DNA of 25,649 nt from an uncultured Aquincola sp. (lineage in GTDB: Bacteria > Pseudomonadota > Gammaproteobacteria > Burkholderiales > Burkholderiaceae), in the NCBI GenBank assembly GCA_937883885.1, contig CAKZXL010000908.1:1-25649 (forward strand). The letters are read 5' to 3'. Of this stretch, positions 8,205 through 16,685 are shown piece after piece (the first letter of the stretch is position 1; each line of letters opens with the position of its first letter). Made by a program: the position numbers and the translations under genes. The notes under the pieces were generated by a model. The model did no database searches. It was given only the letters and a program-made list of their open reading frames with translations, and was not told where the DNA came from.

Positions 8205-9263
8205 TCAATGCGCGTCATTTCCGACCACCTTGGCATAAAGAGCTGCCTTGTAGAACATGAGCCCGCGCATGCGCGTGGAGAACGGTAAAGCTTCAGACTC
8301 GGCCATCCAGCGTGCAGCAACGCGAACTGCCCCTGCCAATCCCGCAAGCCTTATAAGACGGGCGACCCGGAATAATGCGGTGTCCTTAACTAGCTCAGGC
8401 CGTAAACGCAATACAAGAGCAAAGTTTGCAACTGACTCGTCGTACTTCATCATGAGTTGGCTCGCCGTGAGCAACCCCAAGTGACTTGCGGTATTATCCT
8501 CGTGCCTTATGGTACAGCGCTCCGCAACCCTAGCGGCCCATTCGCAATCCTCCCAACCCCAGCCTTTGAAATCTTCATTGAGGGGAAAGTCGGCGAGTAG
8601 CTCACGTCGAACCACAAAGTTGCAAGAATAGAAGTGATAAGCCGGCGAGTGACGCCTGACGCTAGCCGGCAGAGCCTCCCGCCGCACGGTCATCAAACGG
8701 TGCAGCTCATGGTCGACCCCGGTTAGTACAACCTTCCGGGCACTTCGCCCGCCGTAGATGACGTCGACGTGCCCGTCCCTAATCCAATCCAAGTATCGCT
8801 GCAGAAAATCTTCTTCATCGGGCCACATGTCGGCATCCAGATAAAGGAGATAGGGCGTCGTTGCTAGCTTGCTCAAAAAGTTTCTAACTTTGGCGCGGCC
8901 GGCGTTCCTCTGCAACACAGCCAGTTGGCAGGGTGAGTGAGAGGACTGGAGAATGGGCCACAGTTGCCGATTGAATTCTTGGGTCGGCGAGCCATCGTCA
9001 ACGAATATGAGCGGAACGGCCACGCCTGCCTTCGTTGATAAGGCTATCAGGCGCGCAGCCAGAGGTCGGACGTCGGAGTTGAAAAACGGGATCACTACTG
9101 ACAACAGTGAACCCTCGGTCGCCGTCTTCCACGCGACGTTATGAAAGTACTCGGCAGCAAGTTTGACTGTCACGGTCGATGCCGATTGATCAACGTACAT
9201 TGCGGGGGCACCATCCACGGGTTGATCTGTAGTCGGCTCAGCCACGAAGACCCCTGACACCAT
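8205..9263 (-). CDS. Glycosyltransferase family 2 with chondroitin-synthase-like GWGWED motif
   Basis: A GT-A fold is shown by LLSVVIPFFN, then FVDDGS (about 87-92), and the metal-binding LDAD (about 142-145). GWGWED at about 234-239 is the signature of the C-terminal segment shared by animal beta-galactosyltransferases (GT7) and bacterial chondroitin/heparosan-type GT2 enzymes, where it lies in the acceptor/metal site. It likely adds a hexose or N-acetylhexosamine to the EPS repeat. I place the start at ATG 9263. A GTG at 9278 would add five residues, and both overlap the end of the upstream GT2, so coupled translation is likely. ATG 9200 would also keep the whole catalytic domain, so the true start is uncertain. 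Confidence 0.8.
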   Translation of the reverse strand: MVSGVFVAEPTTDQPVDGAPAMYVDQSASTVTVKLAAEYFHNVAWKTATEGSLLSVVIPFFNSDVRPLAARLIALSTKAGVAVPLIFVDDGSPTQEFNRQLWPILQSSHSPCQLAVLQRNAGRAKVRNFLSKLATTPYLLYLDADMWPDEEDFLQRYLDWIRDGHVDVIYGGRSARKVVLTGVDHELHRLMTVRREALPASVRRHSPAYHFYSCNFVVRRELLADFPLNEDFKGWGWEDCEWAARVAERCTIRHEDNTASHLGLLTASQLMMKYDESVANFALVLRLRPELVKDTALFRVARLIRLAGLAGAVRVAARWMAESEALPFSTRMRGLMFYKAALYAKVVGNDAH

Positions 9264-9975
9264 TCCGAACCAAACCACGTAACCCTGTCATCAGCATCGA
9301 ACCATAAATTGCGCCGAACGAAACACCGGCGCGCTCCAATGCCTGTAGGTGTTCACCGTACGCCAGAAATCGACTCTTGACGCTGACGCCGCCATCAACC
9401 ATCCGCGCCTTTGCACTGGAGTGACCAAAACTGGCCCCCGCAACCACAGCACGGGCGATCCAGTCACTGTCCATAGCGTATCGATACCTGACGTCAAATC
9501 CGCCGATGCGGTCGTACAGCGCGCGGGTAGCGAAACACGACGGGTGATAAAATCCGTAGCCAGCGGAGTAGTACCACAAGCTAAAACGGCCTCGGTTCGA
9601 GCGCAATACTTCACCATTATCGGACACCAGATCGGTATCGCCGTAGACGAAATCGTGACCTAATTTGATGCTGGTGACCGCTTTTTCGACAGCGTCTCTC
9701 GCATATTCATCTCCAGCATTCAGGAGGCCGACAACGTGACCCGTTGAGAGCCCCAGGCCTTTATTCCAAGCATCAGCGATACCGGCGTCAGGCTCAGACA
9801 CCATTCGAGTGACGCGTCCATGGTATCGCTGCACTTTCGCGAACGTCCCGTCCGTCGAAGCGCCATCGATAATCACGTACTCAATCTCGGGATACGTCTG
9901 CGCCAAAACACTTTCTATTGTCCGATCGATGTACGACTCAGCATTTCTAACAATTGTAATGATTGAAACCTTCAT
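9238..9975 (-). CDS. Glycosyltransferase family 2
   Basis: The 245-residue protein opens with MKVSIITIVRNAESYIDRTI and ESVLAQTYP, then YVIIDGASTDGT. This is the nucleotide-binding half of a GT-A GT2 enzyme of the WcaE/WcaA kind. Further on are LNAGDEY in the DxD position (with N-A-G-D rather than D-x-D, common in this subgroup), FVYGDTDLV and FYHPSCFATRALYDRIGGFD. No membrane segment is visible, so it should act at the cytoplasmic face on the lipid-linked repeat. Its ATG overlaps the stop of the acyltransferase gene (ATGA), so the two are probably translationally coupled. The sugar transferred is unknown. Confidence 0.85.
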   Translation of the reverse strand: MKVSIITIVRNAESYIDRTIESVLAQTYPEIEYVIIDGASTDGTFAKVQRYHGRVTRMVSEPDAGIADAWNKGLGLSTGHVVGLLNAGDEYARDAVEKAVTSIKLGHDFVYGDTDLVSDNGEVLRSNRGRFSLWYYSAGYGFYHPSCFATRALYDRIGGFDVRYRYAMDSDWIARAVVAGASFGHSSAKARMVDGGVSVKSRFLAYGEHLQALERAGVSFGAIYGSMLMTGLRGLVRNGVRGLRG

Positions 9976-11144
9976 GAACCGACCCCTTCAAGCCGCGGTT
10001 TCGAGGATGGAGGTGCGGAGAGTTTTTTGCCGATAGAAATCATCGGTTTCTCGACCATCTCATGCAGTAACAGCGCGACGAAAATCACCAGAGGCAAGCT
10101 CACCGCCGCGACAACCACGAATCTCATGTCCCCAGACAGGGACATAAACCAATTTGACTCGTTGAATTTCACGACGAGCGGCACCACTACAAAAAGGTGG
10201 ATCAAGTAAATCCCAAACGAGATATCGCCGAGCACTCGCAACATGCGCAGCCGCAAGACTCGCTCCATCAGGGCCAGCGGTTTTACAAGAGTCCATCCAG
10301 GCTTAAGCCACAAACCACCTTGTTGAAACAACATAAGAACAATTGATGCCACAAGGACTGTGAATGTCAGACGCTGAAACAGAATGGCATTGAGTACTAG
10401 TGCAAGACACAACCAACCATCTCGCCTTCCACGCCACACCAGGGAAGCAAGTGACATACCAACCAGAAAACAGTTGATGCGGAGGGGCAGAATCGAGGGC
10501 TGCGGGTAGGACAACAGTTTTTGATTGTCCATGGCGTAAACGCTTGTGTACGCCTGAGCAATCCCAGCACAAACCAAAAGAACGGCGGGCAACCACTGGA
10601 TCCTGGAGCGGCTCATCACCAAATAGATAATAGGAAACAGCAGGTAAAACTGCATTTCCAGGGACAAGCTCCAGTCAGGAAGGAAGTTGCTGGAACTCGA
10701 GCACGGAAATAGCCCGAACAGGAATGACAAGTGAAGAATGACATCAACCGGCACTGATGGAGCACAGTAGCGAAATGGCCGATCGAAGGCGATGCCGATC
10801 GCCTCATAAGCAGTTCTCAACCAACTGTCAAATAGCCCGGCAAAACCATAGGCAAGCACCAAGGCCAAGTAAAACAAAGGGGCAATCCTGAAAAACCGAC
10901 GGATGAAAAACGATCGCCACGTGGAAAGCGCGTTCACCGGCTCCCTGTCACCGCGACCCTCGACGGTCCAGACCATCAAAAAGCCCGACACGAACATAAA
11001 TAGGTCTACGGCAATACCGCCTCGGCTTATCAGGCCAGAGGGCCCACCGACCAGTTGCGTCACGTGAGACAGCATCACCCATACCGCTAGCAAGCCTCTA
11101 ATGCCATCAAAGCTGGAAATATTACGTGATTGCTGTGTATGCAT
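9972..11144 (-). CDS. Acyltransferase family 3 (OafA/YrhL-like) membrane protein
   Basis: This polytopic membrane protein shows the family hallmarks. SSFDGIRGLLAVWVMLSH near residues 10-27 carries the conserved Arg and the His tied to catalysis, and LPDWSLSLEMQFYLLFPI is the family's W-S-L-x-x-E-x-Q-F-Y motif. About ten hydrophobic segments follow. The family moves acetyl or other acyl groups from the cytoplasm onto extracytoplasmic sugars, so it probably O-acylates the EPS. I chose ATG 11144 because it puts the first motif at the usual distance from the N-terminus. A GTG at 11210, right after the stop of the upstream gene, would add 22 residues and cannot be excluded. The stop overlaps the next GT2 by 4 bases. 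Confidence 0.85.
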   Translation of the reverse strand: MHTQQSRNISSFDGIRGLLAVWVMLSHVTQLVGGPSGLISRGGIAVDLFMFVSGFLMVWTVEGRGDREPVNALSTWRSFFIRRFFRIAPLFYLALVLAYGFAGLFDSWLRTAYEAIGIAFDRPFRYCAPSVPVDVILHLSFLFGLFPCSSSSNFLPDWSLSLEMQFYLLFPIIYLVMSRSRIQWLPAVLLVCAGIAQAYTSVYAMDNQKLLSYPQPSILPLRINCFLVGMSLASLVWRGRRDGWLCLALVLNAILFQRLTFTVLVASIVLMLFQQGGLWLKPGWTLVKPLALMERVLRLRMLRVLGDISFGIYLIHLFVVVPLVVKFNESNWFMSLSGDMRFVVVAAVSLPLVIFVALLLHEMVEKPMISIGKKLSAPPSSKPRLEGVGS

Positions 11145-11210
11145 TCGGCACACCAATTTTCTCAAGAGCGTCACATCGAACCACGCTCGTTGAGCGTAGA
11201 CACGGCGCAC

Positions 11211-12626
11211 TCATCGCAAGCGGAGAGTTGGCCAAGCACCACGAGTCCGAAGGCGGTCGTCGGCAACGCTACGGCTTGCCTCAACGGTCAGGGTAGAAGC
11301 AGCTACAACCACGACGGAGAAGAAGAATAGTAACTCTGGCGTGTAGATGGTCACGACAGCCTCTGTTTGAGCCATGACCAGCAGCAGAAGGAGCGCCGCA
11401 ATTAGCGCCGCCGCCCAGCCTCCTTCATCGCTGTGCATCTGAACGCCGCCAAGTTTGCGGAAAATCAATACTCCGAGTGCGGTCCATACAAAAAGACCGA
11501 CATACCCCATATCTAAAAAGGCTTGCAACGCAGCATTGTGAACGGAGGCATCAGTCAGCCCAAGCTTGTTGAACACCCACGCGTAACCTAATGACACCCT
11601 AGATGAAACCTGGCCGAACGCACCGTACCCTATCGCATGAATGAGCGACGGCTCTGAGATCTCGCGACCAACTGCAGCCCAAATGTATTGACGACCGGTA
11701 CCGACGCCCAGGCTGGCGCCTTGCGATCCCGACCGAACCAAGCCACCAAAAAGAGCGTTCGAGTTGATGTAGTTGAAGGCGTTATACAGAATGAAAGGAA
11801 TAACTGGGCTGAGAAATGCCAGGTTGGCGGGCAGCCGCCAAAGCGCAGGGAACCTCTTGTTAAGCTTCGCAAACACCATCACAAGGATGAACCCGACGAG
11901 CGCCCCCCGTGTGTCAACCATTATCAATCCGACCAAGCACACACCAGCGCAAACCAGACCGAAGAGCCGGGAAACGCCTCTGCCTTTCGGAAAAAACAAT
12001 AGCGACGACAACGCACCAACCGCCGCAATGGCACCAAATGCATTTGTGCCAAACGATAGCGGAAAATAGGCACGCGAAACCTGCAGACCAAATAGCGCCA
12101 ATGTTTGGTTTAGCCGTGACTCATTGTCAATTGGGGGCGCCGAATACCCCACAAAATACCCCAGAATGTTAGCAAACACCAGCAGTGCAATTCCCACCGG
12201 GGCCGCCCGCAGTAAAAGCAGGCGCTCCGATCTCGTGTCCGTGGTTAAGAACGCAGTGAAAATGGCAGCGAATCCACCCAGAGCAAGAACCATATTGGCA
12301 ATGGTATTGCTGAGGGTGTAAATGGAACCGAGGGCCCTGGCTATCGATATAGCCATCAATGTCAGATACAGAGCGAGCATCCCGACCACAGAAAGATCCA
12401 ACTTAGCACGCATATCCACCTGATAGAGGCGGCGCTGATGCTGGAGCGACACTGCAGGTAATAACAGGAGGTTCTTGGTCAGGAGCAGCAATAGCAGGCC
12501 TACTGCAGGCGCCTTGCTCCCTTCCGGGCTCAGCAAACGAAGGGCGTTGAGTGCAAGGGGGATCAATGCGATGACTATTGCATCGAATACTACGGAGCCC
12601 CGCACAGCGCCATTTCGCTTATCCAC
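11211..12626 (-). CDS. O-antigen polymerase/ligase-like protein (Wzy/WaaL superfamily)
   Basis: About 470 residues with roughly twelve hydrophobic segments. A large loop holds GTGRQYIW and, after it, SVHNAALQAFLDMGYVGLFVW. The second segment is the H-N-x-x-L-Q-x-x-x-x-x-G-x-x-G pattern of the Wzy_C (O-antigen ligase) domain. MVDTRGALVGFILV provides the conserved Arg before the loop. In a locus with Wzx, a chain-length regulator and an outer-membrane exporter, it is most likely the periplasmic polymerase rather than a lipid-A ligase. I prefer GTG 12626, since AGGTGA sits 6 bases before it. GTG 12635 would add three residues but has no Shine-Dalgarno. The 5' end overlaps the preceding gene by a few bases. 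Confidence 0.8.
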   Translation of the reverse strand: MDKRNGAVRGSVVFDAIVIALIPLALNALRLLSPEGSKAPAVGLLLLLLTKNLLLLPAVSLQHQRRLYQVDMRAKLDLSVVGMLALYLTLMAISIARALGSIYTLSNTIANMVLALGGFAAIFTAFLTTDTRSERLLLLRAAPVGIALLVFANILGYFVGYSAPPIDNESRLNQTLALFGLQVSRAYFPLSFGTNAFGAIAAVGALSSLLFFPKGRGVSRLFGLVCAGVCLVGLIMVDTRGALVGFILVMVFAKLNKRFPALWRLPANLAFLSPVIPFILYNAFNYINSNALFGGLVRSGSQGASLGVGTGRQYIWAAVGREISEPSLIHAIGYGAFGQVSSRVSLGYAWVFNKLGLTDASVHNAALQAFLDMGYVGLFVWTALGVLIFRKLGGVQMHSDEGGWAAALIAALLLLLVMAQTEAVVTIYTPELLFFFSVVVVAASTLTVEASRSVADDRLRTRGAWPTLRLR

Positions 12627-13437
12627 GCCGATCACCTAAAAACTGGTCTAGATGAAGGCGCGTAAAAACCTCTAACTCACCACCGACCGTCGCATTGAAA
12701 ATCTCACCGCCATGCGCGGCGTACATATCCCTCGCCATGGTGTACGCCACCTCGCTCTGGAACAGGTCAGGAAGCTGCCACTTCATTCCGCCCGCAAAAT
12801 AGTTCGGGTCGAAATGGCTCTCGTCTTTCGCGCCTGATACCACCGTCTTATTGGCTGCCCCTTTGGTTGCGAACGTGTGGTCGGCCCCTACCAACGCCAC
12901 CTGCCTAAAGCCCATGTGGAACGCAAGCTGCATCGCCACAAAGGTGACGGTGTAACCCTGGAACACGCTGACGCTAACGTCACGCGAAAACATCGGAAAA
13001 ACGTTGCTATGGAGGAAGGCGATGTTTGAGCGCCCCCGCACAAAGCTTGCCGCATGACTATCCAAAAACAGCGGCAAATCCGTCTCGTTGTAGAACTTCT
13101 CGTTTTGCTCTAGCACGAAGGGATTGACGCTAACAACGCAGTGCGGGCGAAAACTCGTCTTGTCGAACAACAGATTGATCTTGTTCAGGCCGAAACAAAA
13201 TACATCACTGCGTTGCAACAACTCGAAATCGACCTTCAGCAGGCTGGGGCCGTTACATAGAATCACTGCCTTGTCATTTGCATATCGGTTCTTCCAACTA
13301 CGCAGCACGGCTCTCGAACGCCAGCTCTGAGGGTTCAAATCCCACTTAAATCGGCGCAACACGAACCCGGCGGCCAATCGGTATGGATTAAGTGCGTCAT
13401 GTTGGGCGCGCAACGGATCATCATGGTCGGCGTTCAT
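12619..13437 (-). CDS. GT42 / DUF115 (MptE, Maf)-like protein, candidate CMP-sugar glycosyltransferase
   Basis: The 272-residue protein carries VILCNGPSLLKVDFELL (about 58-74), followed by DVFCFGLNKINLLFD and a Val/Asn/Pro motif (VVSVNPFVLEQNEKFY). GFRQVALVGADHTF (about 176-189) and ESHFDPNYF (His208) follow. This order matches both the DUF115/MptE-like family and GT42 sialyltransferases such as CstII. In CstII an N-terminal GNGPSL loop binds CMP and a His in a similar S-H-aromatic context acts as base. Maf flagellin glycosyltransferases also contain this domain and use CMP-nonulosonic acids. A cytidylyltransferase in the same operon fits that role. I start at ATG 13437, 15 bases after the flippase stop; a longer start at 13497 overlaps the flippase gene. 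The function is inferred, not proven. Confidence 0.65.
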   Translation of the reverse strand: MNADHDDPLRAQHDALNPYRLAAGFVLRRFKWDLNPQSWRSRAVLRSWKNRYANDKAVILCNGPSLLKVDFELLQRSDVFCFGLNKINLLFDKTSFRPHCVVSVNPFVLEQNEKFYNETDLPLFLDSHAASFVRGRSNIAFLHSNVFPMFSRDVSVSVFQGYTVTFVAMQLAFHMGFRQVALVGADHTFATKGAANKTVVSGAKDESHFDPNYFAGGMKWQLPDLFQSEVAYTMARDMYAAHGGEIFNATVGGELEVFTRLHLDQFLGDRRG

Positions 13438-13451
13438 GCAGGGCAAATCGC

Positions 13452-14894
13452 TCAGAAGTGGATGGGGAAATACAAGCTCAAACCGAGACCGGCACACAAC
13501 GCAATCGCCGCGGGGCCTGCGGTACTGGATTCAAAACGAAGCAGACGCAACTGGAACGCTCGTCGCGAGTGGGTGGCCGAGTAAACACCGTAAAATCCAG
13601 CATAAGCAAGCAGCATCGCGACCGGAAAAGCGTAAGGCCCGATGCGCGAATAGAGAATTGAAGCCAGCCCGACCATGACGACACCAGTGACACCATTGGC
13701 GATGTGCCAAACGATCCTGTTGGTCAAGCTGTATAACTGAAGGTGCATGGCACCGAAGCGCTCAGCGAAGAAAGCCAGCGCCATCACTGCCCAAACACCG
13801 GTGGGCACAAAGTTGGTACGACTACCAATAAGGCGGAGCAGGGGCTCCACCGTCAAGGCAACCGCCAGTGCGCCCGCTACAAACACCCAATAGGCCAAGC
13901 GCATGCCGCGTTGGGCAAGCTGCATCTGCAGGATGTGATTGCCAGCGGCATGTAACTCCGCTAGACGCGGCAACTTGCTGTAGAACGGCGCCTGGCAGAA
14001 CTGGCTGATCAAAAGCATCAGGCGCAATGCCAGCAGGTAGGCCGCGACTTCGGCCGCTGGTGCCAGTTGGCTGTACACCACTCCGCTGGCCTGGATGAGG
14101 CCCTGGCTCATCAACACGCCTACGCCACTGCGCCAGGCCGCGGGCCACATTACAGCGAGCACTTCAGGATGGCGCATGGGCCTTGTTGAAAACAGATCGG
14201 GATGCAGGTGTTTCAAGAGGAAGCGATTGCGCAAGGCGCCCGCCACCGCCCAAGCCTGATACACGGCAACCAAGGTGAGCAGACCACCTTCGAACAGCAG
14301 CACCGCTGCACTGGAAGCGATTTGACCCAGCCCGGTTGCCACTTCCCAGCGACGTAGATCCGCCACGCGGTTCATACCCTGCAAGGCGGCGGCGTACCCG
14401 CTGCCCCACATCACCAAACCGGTTGTCGATAGCACCAAGGCCCATGCTATCCAGGCTTGTGTCTGCGCCGCAGACTGAGCGATAGGCTTTACCAGGCCCC
14501 AGGTGCCCAGCAGGCCCAGCAGCAGCAGCGTGAACGCTGCCATGCGTGGATACAGCCACCGCATCGTTGACAATAGCGCAGTAGCGACCGTAGGGTCGGC
14601 TGGGCGCTGCGCGCCGTGTGACACGCGCGCGTGCATGAGCGCCATCTCTGCCACGGTGGCCCCACCCCTGGCATAAGCCAGCAAACGCGTGAAGGTGGGC
14701 GCCAACCCCATGTCCAGCATCAAGGCCAAAAGAAACAGGGTACTGAATAGCTGCCACAGTGCAACGTCCGCTGTGGAAAATCGCACCAGCACCAAAGGCA
14801 GTATCAATAAGGCCGCCGACAAACGGACCGCCAGACTGCCCCACGTGGTGGCGGTAGGTGAATGCCAGAGGCGCAGCAGCGCGCTTGGCATCAT
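13452..14894 (-). CDS. Wzx-type oligosaccharide flippase (MOP superfamily)
   Basis: A 480-residue, very hydrophobic protein with about twelve to fourteen membrane segments. It begins with a WGSLAVRLSAALLILPLVLVRF helix pair and an SRL/LDMG-type loop (LMLDMGLAPTFTRLLAYARGG), as in Wzx/RfbX flippases. ILYSRIGPYAFPVAMLLAY is near the C-terminus. It would move the undecaprenyl-diphosphate-linked repeat unit across the inner membrane for polymerisation by the Wzy-like protein two genes downstream. Two adjacent ATGs (14894 and 14891) are possible starts. The upstream 115-base gap from the SDR gene is spanned by a candidate small ORF whose stop overlaps ATG 14894. Confidence 0.85.
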   Translation of the reverse strand: MMPSALLRLWHSPTATTWGSLAVRLSAALLILPLVLVRFSTADVALWQLFSTLFLLALMLDMGLAPTFTRLLAYARGGATVAEMALMHARVSHGAQRPADPTVATALLSTMRWLYPRMAAFTLLLLGLLGTWGLVKPIAQSAAQTQAWIAWALVLSTTGLVMWGSGYAAALQGMNRVADLRRWEVATGLGQIASSAAVLLFEGGLLTLVAVYQAWAVAGALRNRFLLKHLHPDLFSTRPMRHPEVLAVMWPAAWRSGVGVLMSQGLIQASGVVYSQLAPAAEVAAYLLALRLMLLISQFCQAPFYSKLPRLAELHAAGNHILQMQLAQRGMRLAYWVFVAGALAVALTVEPLLRLIGSRTNFVPTGVWAVMALAFFAERFGAMHLQLYSLTNRIVWHIANGVTGVVMVGLASILYSRIGPYAFPVAMLLAYAGFYGVYSATHSRRAFQLRLLRFESSTAGPAAIALCAGLGLSLYFPIHF

Positions 14895-15013
14895 GCTGTC
14901 ACCCGCGAATCGGCAGCAAGGCGGTGCACAGCCCCGTGTTTGGCTCGCCTAATATGGTCGAGAGTGGTGCAACGCCCGGGCCCCAATCGCATGCTTGTTC
15001 TGCCGCGGGTCAC
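14891..15013 (-). CDS. Candidate 40-aa small ORF filling the SDR-flippase gap
   Basis: A frame from GTG 15013 to TGA 14891 bridges the gap exactly. Its GTG overlaps the SDR stop (GTGA) and its TGA overlaps the flippase ATG (ATGA). The peptide is Arg-rich, with an internal ATG at 14992 opening MRLGPGRCTTLDHIRRAKHG. I recognise no family. Tight 4-bp overlaps at both ends are the rule for real genes in this operon, but by chance a 115-base gap may stay open in one frame. It could be a coupling leader, a small protein, or the scar of a lost gene. Confidence 0.3.
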   Translation of the reverse strand: MTRGRTSMRLGPGRCTTLDHIRRAKHGAVHRLAADSRVTA

Positions 15014-15750
15014 ACGGGGTCATGCAGGCGAGCGCTGATCCCACCGCTCAGATCGAGACAGCTACCGTTCAGGAAGCCCGCGACATCGGAGCAAGCGTAC
15101 AGCGCCGCCTGGGCTACTTCGTCTGGCAACCCGAGGCGCCCCACGGGATGGAATGACTGAAGCTTCTCCAGGGCGTCGGGCTTTCCATCAAACCCGGCCA
15201 CCAACATCGGGGTGGCAATCGCAGCAGGGCAAATGGCGTTGCATCGCACCTGGCCTCCCATTTCAACCGCCATGGCCCGCACCATGCCAGACAAAGCAGC
15301 CTTGCTGGTGGCATAGGCGACAAAACCGGGTTTGGTCAGGCGCTCATGGATACTGGAGATGGCAAGGAAACTGCCTGCATTTACGGCCAGTTCGTCCTGA
15401 AAAGCCATGGCCATCCAAAACGGCGCGAGCAGGTTGACGTCCAAGGTCCGTTGCCAATCAGACACCGTGAGGCTGCGGCTAGGCTTGACCACCTGGTGTG
15501 CAGCGTTCGCAACCAGCGCCTTCAGCCTGCCCCCGGTGGCCTTGGCCAGCGAAGCCACCATATGCTGATGCGCTCCGCTTTCCGGATTCGTGCAGTCAGC
15601 CACGTCCAGGACGAAATGCTCCGCACGGTCCAACGGCAGAACATCGGTGCTGACCACACGCCAGCCCGCCAGTTCGAAGCGATCGACCAATGCGCGCCCT
15701 ATGCCGCCGCACGCACCGGTGATCAGGGCAACGGGCCTGGTGTCGTTCAT
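15010..15750 (-). CDS. Short-chain dehydrogenase/reductase (SDR)
   Basis: A classical SDR of 246 residues. TGACGGIG (11-18) is the NAD(P)-binding glycine motif, NAA(H) at about 82-85 supports the core sheet, and ISS (131-133) with YATSK (146-150) gives the Ser-Tyr-Lys active site. A C-terminal FLNGSCLDLSGGIS is typical for the family. It oxidises or reduces a hydroxyl/keto group on a small molecule, here probably a sugar or sugar acid. It lies directly after a 2-hydroxyacid dehydrogenase (ATGA overlap) and next but one to a CMP-sugar synthetase-like gene. This resembles the SDR plus cytidylyltransferase pairing (PtmA/PtmB) of legionaminic-type sugar loci. The exact substrate is unknown. Confidence 0.85.
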   Translation of the reverse strand: MNDTRPVALITGACGGIGRALVDRFELAGWRVVSTDVLPLDRAEHFVLDVADCTNPESGAHQHMVASLAKATGGRLKALVANAAHQVVKPSRSLTVSDWQRTLDVNLLAPFWMAMAFQDELAVNAGSFLAISSIHERLTKPGFVAYATSKAALSGMVRAMAVEMGGQVRCNAICPAAIATPMLVAGFDGKPDALEKLQSFHPVGRLGLPDEVAQAALYACSDVAGFLNGSCLDLSGGISARLHDPV

Positions 15751-16685
15751 GGTGCAGGCGGCACGTTCAGGTAGGCGAGGAGCCGGTCAACGGCGAAGTG
15801 GCTGCACCGACGCACGGCGTCCATGCTGTTGCTGCCGTTGTGCGAGCCGAAGATGGTCTGCGGAAGGCCGCGCAGCGGAGATTCGGCTGGTAAAGGCTCC
15901 ACCTCGAACACATCCAGGGCGGCGGAGTGGACGTGGCCGCTGGCCAACGCATCGAACAAGGCCGCTTCATCGATCAACGGGCCGCGTGCTACGTTTACCA
16001 CACGCACGCCGGGCTTGCACGCCTGCAGCGTTTCGGCATTCAGCATGTGGCGGTTGCTGACCGTGAGCGCGCACGTGAAAGCGAGGAAGTCGGCTTCGCC
16101 GATACGCGCAGGCCAATCCGCGCGCTCAACGCCGTCCGAGAGTGAGCCGCTGTAAAACGGATCATAGGCGACCACCTTCATATCGGCGGCCATGGCACGC
16201 CGTGCCAGATTGCGACCAATATCGCCTAGCCCTACGAGGCCGAGCGTGCGTCCAGCGAGGGAAATACCGCGCGGCTTGGGCCACTGGCCCTGGCGTACGC
16301 CCCTGTCGATGATGAAGGTTTCACGAGCCAATGCGCCGATGTAGCTCATCCCAACATCCGCCACTTCGGCACCAAACATGTTGGGGCAGTTGGTGATTGG
16401 GATTCCCAGTTCCTTGCAGGCTGCAAAATCGACGTTGTCGACGCCAATGCCCCACTTGACTGCGGCCTTCAGTCTGCCGGCACGACCCGCCTCGAAAACG
16501 CGGCGCGTGGCGGGATCGTCGCCGATGATCCAGCCGTCGAACTGGGGGAGAAGCGCGCAGAGCTCATCCTCTGAAAGAATCTGCACCACCTTTGCGGGGG
16601 TCAGCTCAACGCCGCGTGATTCAAACAGCGGCCGGAACTCTTCAATCATGCCCAGCATAGGAGGGCAAGTAACCAAAACCTTCAT
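15747..16685 (-). CDS. D-isomer-specific 2-hydroxyacid dehydrogenase (SerA-like)
   Basis: The 312-residue protein has the two-domain layout of this family. GLGDIG (152-157) lies in the NAD-binding domain, NVARGPLIDE holds the catalytic Arg234, DVFEVEPLP holds Glu263, and GSHNGSNS holds His282. It therefore keeps the Arg-Glu-His active site and should interconvert a 2-keto acid and a D-2-hydroxy acid using NAD(H). Its length is that of the short SerA-like/glyoxylate reductase group, with no ACT domain. The gene overlaps both neighbours by 4 bases (cytidylyltransferase upstream, SDR downstream). Involvement in making a precursor for a CMP-linked acid sugar is inference from context. Confidence 0.85.
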   Translation of the reverse strand: MKVLVTCPPMLGMIEEFRPLFESRGVELTPAKVVQILSEDELCALLPQFDGWIIGDDPATRRVFEAGRAGRLKAAVKWGIGVDNVDFAACKELGIPITNCPNMFGAEVADVGMSYIGALARETFIIDRGVRQGQWPKPRGISLAGRTLGLVGLGDIGRNLARRAMAADMKVVAYDPFYSGSLSDGVERADWPARIGEADFLAFTCALTVSNRHMLNAETLQACKPGVRVVNVARGPLIDEAALFDALASGHVHSAALDVFEVEPLPAESPLRGLPQTIFGSHNGSNSMDAVRRCSHFAVDRLLAYLNVPPAP

